A stretch of DNA of 41,276 bases from contig NZ_MRWD01000054.1 in NCBI RefSeq assembly GCF_002093625.1, positions 1-41,276 on the forward strand, in the 5' to 3' direction. Positions 8,761 to 18,271 of this stretch are shown piece after piece. Each line of letters starts with the position of its first letter. The stretch's first letter is position 1. The notes beneath the pieces were generated by a model. The model had not been told where the DNA came from. It searched no databases and saw only the letters and a list, made by a program, of their open reading frames with translations. This DNA is from Rouxiella silvae. Lineage in GTDB: Bacteria > Pseudomonadota > Gammaproteobacteria > Enterobacterales > Enterobacteriaceae. The translations under genes were made by a program, and so were the position numbers.

Positions 8761-10119
8761 TTGTTTGACCGTTATGAAGCCGGTGAGCAGGCCGTACTGG
8801 TTCATATCTATTTCTCGCAAGACAAAGTCACTGAAGACCTGAGCGAATTTGAATCGCTGGTATCTTCTGCAGGTGTTGAGGCGTTGCAAGTCATCACCGG
8901 GAGCCGTAAGGCACCGCACCCTAAATACTTTGTCGGTGAAGGAAAGGCCCAAGAAATCGCAGATGCTGTTAAAGCAACCGGCGCATCTGTAATCCTGTTT
9001 GATCACGCTTTATCACCTGGCCAGGAACGTAATCTGGAAGCCTTGTGCGAATGTCGCGTGGTCGATCGTACCGGACTTATTTTAGATATTTTTGCCCAGC
9101 GCGCCCGTACTCACGAAGGTAAATTACAAGTAGAATTGGCACAGTTACGCCATATTGCAACCCGACTTGTGCGAGGCTGGACTCACCTTGAACGTCAGGG
9201 TGGCGGTATTGGTTCGCGCGGTCCTGGGGAAACCCAGCTTGAAACTGACCGCCGTCTTTTACGCGACAGAATCACCCTTATTTTAAGTCGCCTTGAACGT
9301 GTTGCCAAACAGCGCGAGCAGGGACGACGCTCCAGAGTGCGGGCTGATATTCCGACTGTTTCACTCGTTGGATATACCAACGCCGGAAAGTCCACACTGT
9401 TTAACCGAATTACTGATGCCGATGTTTACGTGGCTAATCAGTTGTTTGCCACACTGGATCCGACGCTGCGACGCATTATGGTTGCCGATGTGGGTGAAAC
9501 AGTGATGGCAGATACCGTAGGGTTTATTCGTCACCTGCCCCACGATTTAGTTGCCGCTTTTAAAGCAACGTTGCAGGAAACCCGACAGGCATCTCTGTTA
9601 TTGCATGTGATTGATGCAGCCGATATTCGCGTTGAGGAAAATATCGACGCGGTAAATACGGTGCTGGCAGAGATTGAAGCAGATGACATCCCTGCGCTGT
9701 TAGTGATGAATAAAATAGATATGCTGGACGATTTTGTTCCACGTATCGACCGTAACGACGAGAATTTACCAATCAGGGTCTGGTTATCGGCCGTGACGGG
9801 TGAAGGTATCCCGTTGCTATTTCAGGCATTAACGGAGCGTCTGTCAGGTGAAATAGCACAGGTAGAACTGTGTTTGCCACCGGAAGCGGGCCGCCTTCGT
9901 AGCCGTTTTTACCAGCTTCAGGCGATTGAAAAAGAATGGAATGAAGAGGACGGGAGTGTGGGTCTTATGGTGCGTATGCCCATTGTTGACTGGCGTCGCC
10001 TCTGCAAACAAGAACCGGCTATGGGCGAGTATGTCCGTAACGGATTCCCGGTAGATTTCGAAGAGAAAAACCACTGGGATAACTTGACTGATATAGAGCC
10101 TGAAGAACACCAATCATAG
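8761..10119 (+). CDS. hflX: Ribosome-splitting GTPase HflX
   Basis: HflX is an OBG-related GTPase that binds the 50S subunit and splits stalled 70S ribosomes, mainly after heat stress. The 452-aa protein has an N-terminal HflX domain (GSRKAPHPKYFVGEGKA near 47-63), the GGGIGSRGPGETQLETDRR linker (147-165), and a G domain with G1 G204-YTNAGKS, G3 DTVG at 251-254 and G4 NKID at 317-320. The start is TTG at 8761, supported by GAGAGGT seven bases upstream and by exact alignment to E. coli MFDRY. The C-terminus runs about 25 residues longer than in E. coli and is acidic. Confidence 0.96.
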   Translation: MFDRYEAGEQAVLVHIYFSQDKVTEDLSEFESLVSSAGVEALQVITGSRKAPHPKYFVGEGKAQEIADAVKATGASVILFDHALSPGQERNLEALCECRVVDRTGLILDIFAQRARTHEGKLQVELAQLRHIATRLVRGWTHLERQGGGIGSRGPGETQLETDRRLLRDRITLILSRLERVAKQREQGRRSRVRADIPTVSLVGYTNAGKSTLFNRITDADVYVANQLFATLDPTLRRIMVADVGETVMADTVGFIRHLPHDLVAAFKATLQETRQASLLLHVIDAADIRVEENIDAVNTVLAEIEADDIPALLVMNKIDMLDDFVPRIDRNDENLPIRVWLSAVTGEGIPLLFQALTERLSGEIAQVELCLPPEAGRLRSRFYQLQAIEKEWNEEDGSVGLMVRMPIVDWRRLCKQEPAMGEYVRNGFPVDFEEKNHWDNLTDIEPEEHQS

Positions 10120-10136
10120 AATAATGGAGCTATAAC

Positions 10137-11411
10137 ATGGCGTGGAATCAGCCCGGTAATAACGGACAGGACCGCGACCCCTGGGGAAGCAGCAACAATA
10201 GCGGCAACTCTGGTGGAAATAATTCTGGTGGCAATAATAACAAAGGCGGGCGCGAACAAGGCCCTCCCGATCTTGATGATATCTTTCGTAAACTCAGCAA
10301 AAAACTTGGCGGTTTTGGCGGTAAGGGATCCGGCAACGGAAATACCACCGGCCCGCAGAAGAACTTGAGTGGTCGTTTCGCCGGTCTTGCCGTGGTTGCC
10401 GTGGTGGTGATTTGGGCAGCCAGCGGATTCTATACCATTAAAGAAGCAGAGCGTGGCGTGGTCACTCGTTTCGGTAAGTTCAGCCATTTGGTTGAGCCAG
10501 GCCTGAACTGGAAGCCAACCTTTATCGATAAGGTTCAAGCGGTTAACGTTGAATCCGTTCGTGAGCTTGCAGCTTCTGGCATCATGCTGACCTCCGACGA
10601 AAACGTGGTGCGCGTTGAAATGAACGTGCAGTACCGCGTGACCGATCCTCGCGCCTATCTGTTTAGCGTGGCTAACGCTGACGACAGCCTGAGTCAGGCA
10701 ACTGACAGTGCGCTGCGCGGCGTAATCGGCAAATACACCATGGATAAAATCCTGACCGAAGGCCGTACTACCGTGCGTAGCGATACACAGCGCGTGCTGG
10801 AAGAGACTATCCGTCCTTATCACATGGGGATTACCGTTCAGGACGTCAACTTCCAGACGGCACGCCCGCCTGAAGAGGTGAAAGCCGCGTTTGATGATGC
10901 GATTGCCGCACGTGAAAACGAACAGCAATACATTCGTGAAGCCGAAGCCTACGCCAACGAAGTGCAGCCTCGTGCGAACGGTCAGGCACAGCGTTTGTTA
11001 GAAAACTCTAAAGCTTACAAAGATCGTACCGTACTGGAAGCGCAGGGTGAAGTTGCCCGTTTTGCCGAACTGTTGCCTGAATATAAAGCCGCACCGGAAA
11101 TTACTCGTGAGCGTCTGTATATCGAGACAATGCAAAACGTACTGAGCCACACGCGTAAAGTGCTAATTAACGATAAAAGCAATAATTTGATGGTGTTGCC
11201 GCTGGACCAGCTTCTGCGCGGTAAAGCCGGTGCAACCAACGACAGCGGTGATGATGCGAGCAGCATGATCCCACTTCGTCAGTCAGCCACGCCGTCAAAC
11301 AGTGTTAAGAAAAGCAGTGCCAGCAACAGCTCAAGTTCTTCTGGCAGTGTCATGGATCAACGCCGTGCGGACGCACAGCGTGACGACACCCTTCGCGTAG
11401 GGAGAGAATAA
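10137..11411 (+). CDS. hflK: FtsH protease modulator HflK
   Basis: HflK forms with HflC the large membrane cage around FtsH and limits its access to membrane substrates. The 424-aa protein has a Gly/Asn/Ser-rich cytoplasmic N-terminus (1-80), a single membrane segment at about 81-99, then the SPFH/band-7 domain starting at IKEAERGVVTRFG (101-) and a long helical region, ending in a Ser-rich tail. The Gly/Asn-rich lead gives this DNA its repetitive GGN/AAY look. GGAGC lies upstream of the ATG. It is 17 bp after hflX and 2 bp before hflC, so the three genes are one unit. Confidence 0.97.
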   Translation: MAWNQPGNNGQDRDPWGSSNNSGNSGGNNSGGNNNKGGREQGPPDLDDIFRKLSKKLGGFGGKGSGNGNTTGPQKNLSGRFAGLAVVAVVVIWAASGFYTIKEAERGVVTRFGKFSHLVEPGLNWKPTFIDKVQAVNVESVRELAASGIMLTSDENVVRVEMNVQYRVTDPRAYLFSVANADDSLSQATDSALRGVIGKYTMDKILTEGRTTVRSDTQRVLEETIRPYHMGITVQDVNFQTARPPEEVKAAFDDAIAARENEQQYIREAEAYANEVQPRANGQAQRLLENSKAYKDRTVLEAQGEVARFAELLPEYKAAPEITRERLYIETMQNVLSHTRKVLINDKSNNLMVLPLDQLLRGKAGATNDSGDDASSMIPLRQSATPSNSVKKSSASNSSSSSGSVMDQRRADAQRDDTLRVGRE

Positions 11412-11413
11412 CC

Positions 11414-12424
11414 ATGCGTAAGTCAATAATACTTGTCGTTGTTGTGGTGCTGGTGGCGCTCTATGCTTCACTGTTTGTGGTTCAGGAAGGCCAGCGTGGC
11501 ATTGTGCTGCGTTTCGGTAAAGTTCTGCGCGATGGCGATAATAAGCCGCTGGTGTATGCGCCGGGCCTGCACTTTAAAGTGCCTTTCGTTGAATCAGTGA
11601 AAACATTGGATGCACGCGTTCAGACCATGGACAACCAGGCCGACCGCTTCGTCACCAAAGAGAAGAAAGACCTGATCGTAGACTCCTACCTGAAATGGCG
11701 TATCAGCGACTTCAGCCGTTATTACCTGGCAACGGGCGGTGGCGATGTGTCGCAGGCAGAAGTTCTGCTGAAACGTAAATTCAGTGACCGTCTGCGTTCC
11801 GAAATTGGTCGTCTGGACGTAAAAGATATCGTTACCGATTCACGCGGTCGTTTGACTCTGGACGTGCGAGATGCCCTGAATAAAGGCACCGATGATGATG
11901 ATGCCGCTGCTGCCGCTACCACTGAAGCCGATGACGCTATCGCTTCCGTTGCCAAGCGCGTAGAGCAGGAAACCAACGGTAAAGTCCCTGCGGTGAACCC
12001 GAACAGTATGGCCGCACTCGGTATCGAAGTGGTTGACGTGCGTATCAAGCAAATCAACCTGCCGGCTGAAGTTTCTGACGCTATCTTCCAACGTATGCGT
12101 GCAGAGCGTGAAGCCGTGGCACGTCGTCACCGTTCACAGGGTCAGGAAGAAGCCGAGAAGCTGCGCGCCACTGCCGATTACGAAGTCACCCGTACTCTTG
12201 CAGAGGCAGAGCGTCAATCGCGTATTACTCGTGGTGAAGGCGATGCTCAAGCCGCCAAACTGTTTGCCGATGCATTCAGCGCCGACCCAGACTTCTATGG
12301 CTTTATCCGTAGCCTGCAGGCTTACAGAGAGAGCTTTAGCAGCGGTAACGACGTGATGGTCATGAGTCCAAATGATGATTTCTTCCGCTACATGAAATCA
12401 CCGGCTAAAACCATCAAGCCGTAA
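11414..12424 (+). CDS. hflC: FtsH protease modulator HflC
   Basis: HflC is the partner of HflK in the FtsH-associated complex. The 336-aa protein has an N-terminal membrane anchor (about 4-23) with the bulk in the periplasm. Its SPFH domain begins at VVQEGQRGIVLRFGK. A low-complexity acidic/alanine segment (DDDDAAAAATTEADDA, about 160-175) sits inside the domain. The E. coli protein is 334 aa. It is followed directly by a strong terminator, so it closes the hfq-hflXKC unit. The small yjeT gene that follows hflC in E. coli is absent here. Confidence 0.97.
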   Translation: MRKSIILVVVVVLVALYASLFVVQEGQRGIVLRFGKVLRDGDNKPLVYAPGLHFKVPFVESVKTLDARVQTMDNQADRFVTKEKKDLIVDSYLKWRISDFSRYYLATGGGDVSQAEVLLKRKFSDRLRSEIGRLDVKDIVTDSRGRLTLDVRDALNKGTDDDDAAAAATTEADDAIASVAKRVEQETNGKVPAVNPNSMAALGIEVVDVRIKQINLPAEVSDAIFQRMRAEREAVARRHRSQGQEEAEKLRATADYEVTRTLAEAERQSRITRGEGDAQAAKLFADAFSADPDFYGFIRSLQAYRESFSSGNDVMVMSPNDDFFRYMKSPAKTIKP

Positions 12425-12463
12425 GCCGATTTCACGCTGAAATTGTCTACTTTGCAGTATCCC

Positions 12464-12487
12464 AAAAGGCCCTTTACGGGCCTTTTG
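12464..12487 (+). terminator. Rho-independent terminator after hflC
   Basis: AAAAGGCCC and GGGCCTTTT form a perfect 9-bp stem around the loop TTTAC, and the T-run is part of the 3-prime arm. It separates hflC from the purA promoter. Confidence 0.85.
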
Positions 12488-12570
12488 TCATATCTAGAGA
12501 TTAAGAATTTTTGAGTAAGAGAGCTGCACCACGAAACGGATATTTTTCAGCCAATCGTATGCTAAAAGTA

Positions 12571-12599
12571 CTGAAAGGCGTGGGTCAGGATGGTAGAAT
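12571..12599 (+). promoter_or_regulatory. purA promoter (CTGAAA / extended -10 TGGTAGAAT)
   Basis: A -35 CTGAAA (12571-12576) lies 17 bp from the -10 TAGAAT (12594-12599), which has a perfect extended TGn element at 12591-12593. Transcription would start near 12606, giving a leader of about 25 nt before the purA ATG. Confidence 0.65.
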
Positions 12600-12608
12600 C
12601 CTTTTTTA

Positions 12609-13929
<1,321 letters not shown>

Positions 13930-13975
13930 ACGTCATTCCGCGCTGTAAAATGCTCTGTCTCAACGTGTGCAATAA

Positions 13976-13999
13976 AAACCGGGTATCATGCCCGGTTTC
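13976..13999 (+). terminator. Likely terminator after purA
   Basis: AAACCGGG (13976-13983) pairs perfectly with CCCGGTTT (13991-13998) around a 7-nt loop. The downstream T-run is short and interrupted, so strength is uncertain. It lies 47 bp after the purA stop. Confidence 0.6.
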
Positions 14000-14128
14000 A
14001 ATTTATGTGCCAGCCAACGCCTTCGCCGACGTTTTTCCCCAGGTAATGCTCCCATTTTCAGCGTGTGTTTGATTTAAAGACAAACTTTGTGGCGGCCAGC
14101 CCATCCAATAGAGTAATCTTTAACTTAC

Positions 14129-14157
14129 CTGACATCTTTCGGGTATATGCGGATTAT
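14129..14157 (+). promoter_or_regulatory. Candidate nsrR promoter
   Basis: CTGACA (14129-14134, 5/6 match to -35) is 17 bp from GATTAT (14152-14157, 4/6 match to -10). The start would be near 14164, 45 nt before the GTG of nsrR. It lies in the 279-bp gap after purA, where I see no gene. Confidence 0.45.
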
Positions 14158-14208
14158 TGCTGTCATCATAATCGCGAATGAAAAGGGTAAAAATACCCAG
14201 AGGTTAGT

Positions 14209-14634
14209 GTGCAGTTAACGAGTTTTACCGATTATGGTTTAAGAGCGCTGATTTATATGGCATCGCTGCCTGAAGGTCAGCTCACCAACATTTCGCAGGT
14301 TACCGAAGTGTACGGTGTCTCGCGTAATCACATGGTGAAAATTATTAATCAGTTGAGTCGGGCAGGATTGGTCACGGCAATGCGCGGTAAAAACGGTGGG
14401 ATCAGACTGGGTAAGCCGGCTGAGACCATTTTATTGGGCAACGTCATCCGTGAACTGGAGCCGTTAGCCTTGGTTAATTGTTCGGCAGAGTTTTGCCACA
14501 TCACCCCTGCATGTCGTTTAAAGCAGGTACTGCATACAGCCGTAGAACACTTTCTTGATGAGTTGAATCAATACACGCTGGCCGATATGGTCAAGGATAA
14601 TTCTCAACTCTACAAATTATTGCTTGTTGAATGA
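14209..14634 (+). CDS. nsrR: Nitric-oxide-sensing Rrf2 repressor NsrR
   Basis: NsrR is an Rrf2-family repressor whose Fe-S cluster is destroyed by nitric oxide, which releases NO-detoxification genes such as hmp. The 141-aa product has the winged helix-turn-helix (about 1-65) and the three cluster cysteines C91, C96 and C102, spaced as in E. coli NsrR. The start is GTG with AGAGGT just upstream, and the protein begins [14 protein letters not shown] as in the family. Its stop overlaps an ATG at 14631, but rnr more likely starts at 14676, so nsrR and rnr are spaced 41 bp and probably cotranscribed. Confidence 0.95.
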   Translation: MQLTSFTDYGLRALIYMASLPEGQLTNISQVTEVYGVSRNHMVKIINQLSRAGLVTAMRGKNGGIRLGKPAETILLGNVIRELEPLALVNCSAEFCHITPACRLKQVLHTAVEHFLDELNQYTLADMVKDNSQLYKLLLVE

Positions 14635-14675
14635 AAGATTTTCAACAAACTGCTGATGACAACGGAGGAACCGCT

Positions 14676-17231
14676 ATGTCACAAGATCCATTTCTGGAAC
14701 GGGAAGCAGAAAAATACGAATCGCCTATCCCCAGCCGCGAATTTATTCTCGAACATTTAGGCAAGCGCGAAACGCCTGCCAGCCGTGAAGAGCTGGCAAA
14801 TGAACTCAATCTGTCAGGTGAAGAGCCGCTGGAAGCGCTGCGTCGCCGTCTGCGTGCGATGGAGCGCGATGGTCAATTGGTGTTTACTCGCCGTCAATGC
14901 TACGCACTGCCTGAACGTCTGGATTTACTGAAAGGTACCGTGATTGGCCATCGTGATGGCTACGGCTTCCTGCGCCTTGAAGGCGTGAAAAAAGACGACG
15001 TCTACCTCTCCGCCGAGCAGATGAAAATGTGCCTTCACGGCGACGTGGTGCTGGCTCAGCCGGTGGGAACCGATCGCAAAGGCCGTCGTGAGGCGCGTAT
15101 TGTTCGCGTCGTAGTGCCTAAAGTTAGCCAAATTGTGGGCCGCTACTTTACCGACGCGGGCGCAGGTTTTGTGGTGCCCGACGACAGCCGTCTAAGCTTC
15201 GACATTCTTATCCCGGCCGACGCGGTAAACGGTGCGCGAATGGGTTATATGGTGGTGGTCGAACTGACTCAGCGCCCAACGCGGCGCACCAAGGCCGTGG
15301 GTAAAATCGTTGAAGTCCTCGGCGACAAAATGGGTACCAGCATGGCGGTTGATATCGCACTGCGTACCCATGAAATTCCTCACGTCTGGCCGCCGCAGGT
15401 TGAAAAACAGGTTGCTGGTCTGAGTGAGCTGGTGCCTGAAGAGGCCAAAAAAGGTCGCGTTGACCTGCGCAATTTGCCGCTGGTCACCATCGACGGCGAA
15501 GACGCGCGTGACTTTGATGATGCCGTTTACTGTGAAGCAAAACGCGGTGGCGGATGGCGTTTATGGGTTGCCATCGCCGACGTCAGTTATTACGTTCGCC
15601 CAGGCACTGCACTAGACGCCGAAGCACGCAGCCGTGCTACCTCGGTTTACTTCCCGTCTCAAGTGGTACCGATGCTGCCGGAAGTGCTGTCGAACGGCCT
15701 CTGCTCGCTGAACCCGCAGGTCGACAGACTGTGCATGGTCTGCGAAATGACCATTTCTGCCACGGGTAAACTCACCACCTCCAAGTTCTACGAAGCGGTG
15801 ATGAGCTCCCACGCGCGCCTGACTTATACCAAAGTCTGGCACATCATCGAAGGCAATGAAGAGCTGCGTGAGCAGTATTCTCCGCTGGTTAAGCATCTGG
15901 AGGAGCTGCACAAGATGTACAAAGTGCTAGACCAGGCGCGTGCAGAACGCGGTGGTATTGCCTTTGAAACCGAAGAAGCCAAGTTTATCTTCAACGCCGA
16001 ACGTCGCATTGAGCGCGTTGAGGCGACGGTGCGTAATGACGCACACAAGCTGATTGAAGAATGTATGATCATGGCGAACATTTCGGCGGCGCGTTTTGTT
16101 GAAAAACATAACGAACCGGCACTGTTCCGCGTGCATGACCGTCCGAGCGACGATCATATTTCTGCACTGAGAAGCGTGCTGGGTGAGCTGAGCCTGACCA
16201 TGGGCGGCGGGTTGAAGCCTGAGCCGAAAGACTACGCCGACATCATGGATCAGCTAAAAGATCGCCCCGATCGCGAGATGCTGCAAACCATGCTGCTGCG
16301 TTCAATGAAGCAGGCGATTTACGATCCGGAAAACCGTGGGCACTTCGGTCTGGCATTGACTTCATACGGCCACTTTACCTCGCCAATCCGTCGTTATCCT
16401 GACCTGGCACTGCACCGCGCGATCAAATATGTGCTGGCAAAGGAGCATGGGACTCTGAAAGATCGTTGGACGCCGACCGGCGGTTACCACAGCGATTACG
16501 ACGAAATGGTGGTGTTGGGCGATCACTGCTCAACGGCAGAGCGCCGCGCCGACGAAGCGACCCGCAACGTGGCCGACTGGCTGAAATGCGACTTCATGCA
16601 GGACCACGTGGGCGAGGTCTTTAACGGGATTATCTCCAGCGTGACCGGATTCGGCTTCTTTGTCCGTCTGGCGGACCTGTTTATCGACGGGCTGGTGCAC
16701 GTTTCATCGTTGGACAACGACTACTATCGCTACGACAACATTGGCCAACGTTTGGTCGGTGAGTCTTCAGGCAGCGTTTATCGCCTGGGTGATGCGGTCG
16801 AAATTCGCGTTGAGGCCGTTCATATGGACGAGCGCAAAATCGATTTCGCTCTGGTTTCCAGCACCCGTAAACCGCGCGGTGAAGGTAAAACGGCACGAGA
16901 CAGAGCCAAGAAGGGGGGTGAACGCAGTATGCGTCCCGCCGGTGCAGCGAATGCAGGCCGCCGTCGTTCTGCTAAAAAGAACGTGAATTTTGAGCCTGAT
17001 AGCGCCTTCCGCAAAGAGGGCGACAAGTCCGCCAAACCGGCGAAAGCCAAAAGAGCGGGCACCGGCAAAGCAGAAACTGCGAAGGCTGAGGCAGGCAAAG
17101 GCGCTAAAGTGGTCAGTGCGGTCGGTAAAGACGGCAAGCCAAAGAAAGCCAAAAAGCCTTCTGATAAAACCCAAAAAATAGCGGCGGCCACCAAGGCCAA
17201 ACGGGCGAAAAAAAAACAGGTTGAATCTTAA
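14676..17231 (+). CDS. rnr: Exoribonuclease R
   Basis: RNase R is a processive 3-prime-to-5-prime exoribonuclease that degrades structured RNA and works in rRNA quality control, trans-translation and cold shock. The 851-aa protein has an N-terminal helix-turn-helix region, cold-shock domains (about 80-250), the RNB domain with active-site D273, D279, D281 and D282, an S1 domain (about 644-725), and a Lys/Ala-rich tail. E. coli RNase R is 813 aa; the extra length lies mostly in the tail. I chose 14676 because GGAGGA lies six bases upstream and MSQDPF is the family start, although an in-frame ATG at 14631 exists. Confidence 0.97.
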   Translation: MSQDPFLEREAEKYESPIPSREFILEHLGKRETPASREELANELNLSGEEPLEALRRRLRAMERDGQLVFTRRQCYALPERLDLLKGTVIGHRDGYGFLRLEGVKKDDVYLSAEQMKMCLHGDVVLAQPVGTDRKGRREARIVRVVVPKVSQIVGRYFTDAGAGFVVPDDSRLSFDILIPADAVNGARMGYMVVVELTQRPTRRTKAVGKIVEVLGDKMGTSMAVDIALRTHEIPHVWPPQVEKQVAGLSELVPEEAKKGRVDLRNLPLVTIDGEDARDFDDAVYCEAKRGGGWRLWVAIADVSYYVRPGTALDAEARSRATSVYFPSQVVPMLPEVLSNGLCSLNPQVDRLCMVCEMTISATGKLTTSKFYEAVMSSHARLTYTKVWHIIEGNEELREQYSPLVKHLEELHKMYKVLDQARAERGGIAFETEEAKFIFNAERRIERVEATVRNDAHKLIEECMIMANISAARFVEKHNEPALFRVHDRPSDDHISALRSVLGELSLTMGGGLKPEPKDYADIMDQLKDRPDREMLQTMLLRSMKQAIYDPENRGHFGLALTSYGHFTSPIRRYPDLALHRAIKYVLAKEHGTLKDRWTPTGGYHSDYDEMVVLGDHCSTAERRADEATRNVADWLKCDFMQDHVGEVFNGIISSVTGFGFFVRLADLFIDGLVHVSSLDNDYYRYDNIGQRLVGESSGSVYRLGDAVEIRVEAVHMDERKIDFALVSSTRKPRGEGKTARDRAKKGGERSMRPAGAANAGRRRSAKKNVNFEPDSAFRKEGDKSAKPAKAKRAGTGKAETAKAEAGKGAKVVSAVGKDGKPKKAKKPSDKTQKIAAATKAKRAKKKQVES

Positions 17232-17242
17232 TCTGCGTATTT

Positions 17243-17268
17243 ATTGACTGATGCCTGCGTCAGTCAAT
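17243..17268. repeat. Perfect inverted repeat after rnr
   Basis: ATTGACTGA and TCAGTCAAT form a perfect 9-bp dyad around the loop TGCCTGCG. No T-run follows, so it is not a standard terminator. It ends where an extended -10 motif begins, so it could be an operator or an RNA 3-prime stabiliser. Confidence 0.6.
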
Positions 17269-17276
17269 GATAGAAT
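17268..17276 (+). promoter_or_regulatory. Extended -10 promoter candidate (TGATAGAAT)
   Basis: TGATAGAAT is a perfect extended -10 element. TTGACT at 17244-17249 would be a good -35 but the spacing is 21 bp; at 17 bp only CTGATG is found. A start near 17283 would place the strong terminator about 20 nt downstream. Confidence 0.4.
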
Positions 17277-17302
17277 CGCCTTAAGCCACTAAGCTATCAC
17301 TC

Positions 17303-17337
17303 CATCATGCGGGCACTTGCCCGCATGATGTTTTTTT
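17303..17337 (+). terminator. Strong Rho-independent terminator between rnr and rlmB
   Basis: CATCATGCGGGC and GCCCGCATGATG form a perfect 12-bp stem with the loop ACTT, followed by seven T residues. It is the cleanest terminator in the window, yet it lies only 25 bp before the rlmB ATG. A direct repeat TTTTAAAGAG occurs at 17334-17343 and 17349-17358, the second copy supplying the rlmB ribosome-binding site. Confidence 0.9.
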
Positions 17338-17362
17338 AAAGAGTCCTATTTTAAAGAGCATC

Positions 17363-18109
17363 ATGAGCGAAATTATTTACGGTATTCATTCCGTTAAAGC
17401 CTTACTCGACAACGATCCGCAGCGCTTTCTGGAGGTGTTTATTCTGAAAGGCCGTGACGATAAACGCCTAAAACCGCTGATCGACGATCTGGAAGCCAGC
17501 GGCATCGTGATTCAGGTTGCCAGCCGTCAGTGGCTGGACGACAAATCGGAGGGCGCGGTCCATCAGGGGATCATTGCGCGGGTAAAAGAGGGGCGTCAGT
17601 ATCAGGAAAACGATCTGCCGGCCCTGCTTGAGAGTCTCGAATCTCCCTTCCTGCTGGTGCTGGATGGTGTAACTGACCCACATAATCTGGGTGCCTGCCT
17701 ACGTACTGCCGATGCAGCCGGTGTCCACGCAGTGATTGTGCCTCGCGACCGTTCGGCCAAGCTGAATGCTACGGCGAAAAAAGTGGCCAGTGGCGCGGCT
17801 GAAAACGTGCCATTGATTAACGTCACTAACCTGGCGCGCACCTTACGTGTGTTGCAGGAGCACAACGTCTGGATCGTTGGCACCGCTGGTGAAGCCGATC
17901 ACACCTTGTTCCAAAGCAAAATGACCGGCCCGATGGCGCTGGTGATGGGCGCTGAAGGCGAAGGTATGCGTCGCCTGACGCGTGACCACTGCGATGAACT
18001 GATCAGCATCCCTATGGCCGGTTCTGTTTCATCACTGAACGTCTCCGTGGCAACCGGTGTATGCCTGTTTGAAGCGGTTCGCCAGCGTGCAGTAAAAGCC
18101 AAAGGCTGA
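17363..18109 (+). CDS. rlmB: 23S rRNA (guanosine-2251-2'-O)-methyltransferase
   Basis: RlmB methylates the 2-prime oxygen of G2251 in the P loop of 23S rRNA using SAM. The 248-aa protein has an N-terminal L30e-like domain (about 1-75) and a SPOUT catalytic domain. Motif 1 is [12 protein letters not shown] (105-116), motif 2 GAEGEGM (196-202), and motif 3 LNVSVATG (225-232). E. coli RlmB is 243 aa. It follows rnr, as in E. coli, but here a strong terminator separates the two, so its expression must come from read-through or from a promoter I could not find in the 25-bp gap. Confidence 0.96.
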   Translation: MSEIIYGIHSVKALLDNDPQRFLEVFILKGRDDKRLKPLIDDLEASGIVIQVASRQWLDDKSEGAVHQGIIARVKEGRQYQENDLPALLESLESPFLLVLDGVTDPHNLGACLRTADAAGVHAVIVPRDRSAKLNATAKKVASGAAENVPLINVTNLARTLRVLQEHNVWIVGTAGEADHTLFQSKMTGPMALVMGAEGEGMRRLTRDHCDELISIPMAGSVSSLNVSVATGVCLFEAVRQRAVKAKG

Positions 18110-18161
18110 TAGCCGGCTTTGGCAAGGTCGACTTAAACAATAACTCAGGCCTGATCCCTCT

Positions 18162-18184
18162 CCCGCAGCTTTCACGGCTGCGGG
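18162..18184 (+). terminator. Probable terminator after rlmB
   Basis: CCCGCAGC pairs perfectly with GCTGCGGG around a 7-nt loop, followed by CGTTTCCCC. The T-run is poor, so I rate it moderate. Confidence 0.5.
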
Positions 18185-18212
18185 CGTTTCCCCTGTTTGT
18201 GATCCACTCTGC

Positions 18213-18234
18213 GGTAAAAAAATCAGTTTTTACC
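18213..18234. repeat. AT-rich palindrome upstream of aidB
   Basis: GGTAAAAA and TTTTTACC form a perfect 8-bp dyad around AATCAG, 38 bp before the aidB ATG. E. coli aidB has an A-rich upstream element used by RNA polymerase and by AidB itself, so an operator role is possible but not shown. Confidence 0.45.
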
Positions 18235-18271
18235 ATACTGAATCCTGAAGCTATGGATGACGGAGGTGGTA

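Noticed and set aside
10148-10348. Pro/Leu-rich minus-strand frame opposite the start of hflK
   Set aside because: It is the mirror image of the Gly/Asn-rich hflK lead and arises from its codon repetition.
14128-14145. Possible NsrR half-site (AAAGATGTC on the minus strand) near the nsrR promoter
   Set aside because: Only one half of the NsrR site is recognisable and the partner half is not there, so autoregulation cannot be claimed.
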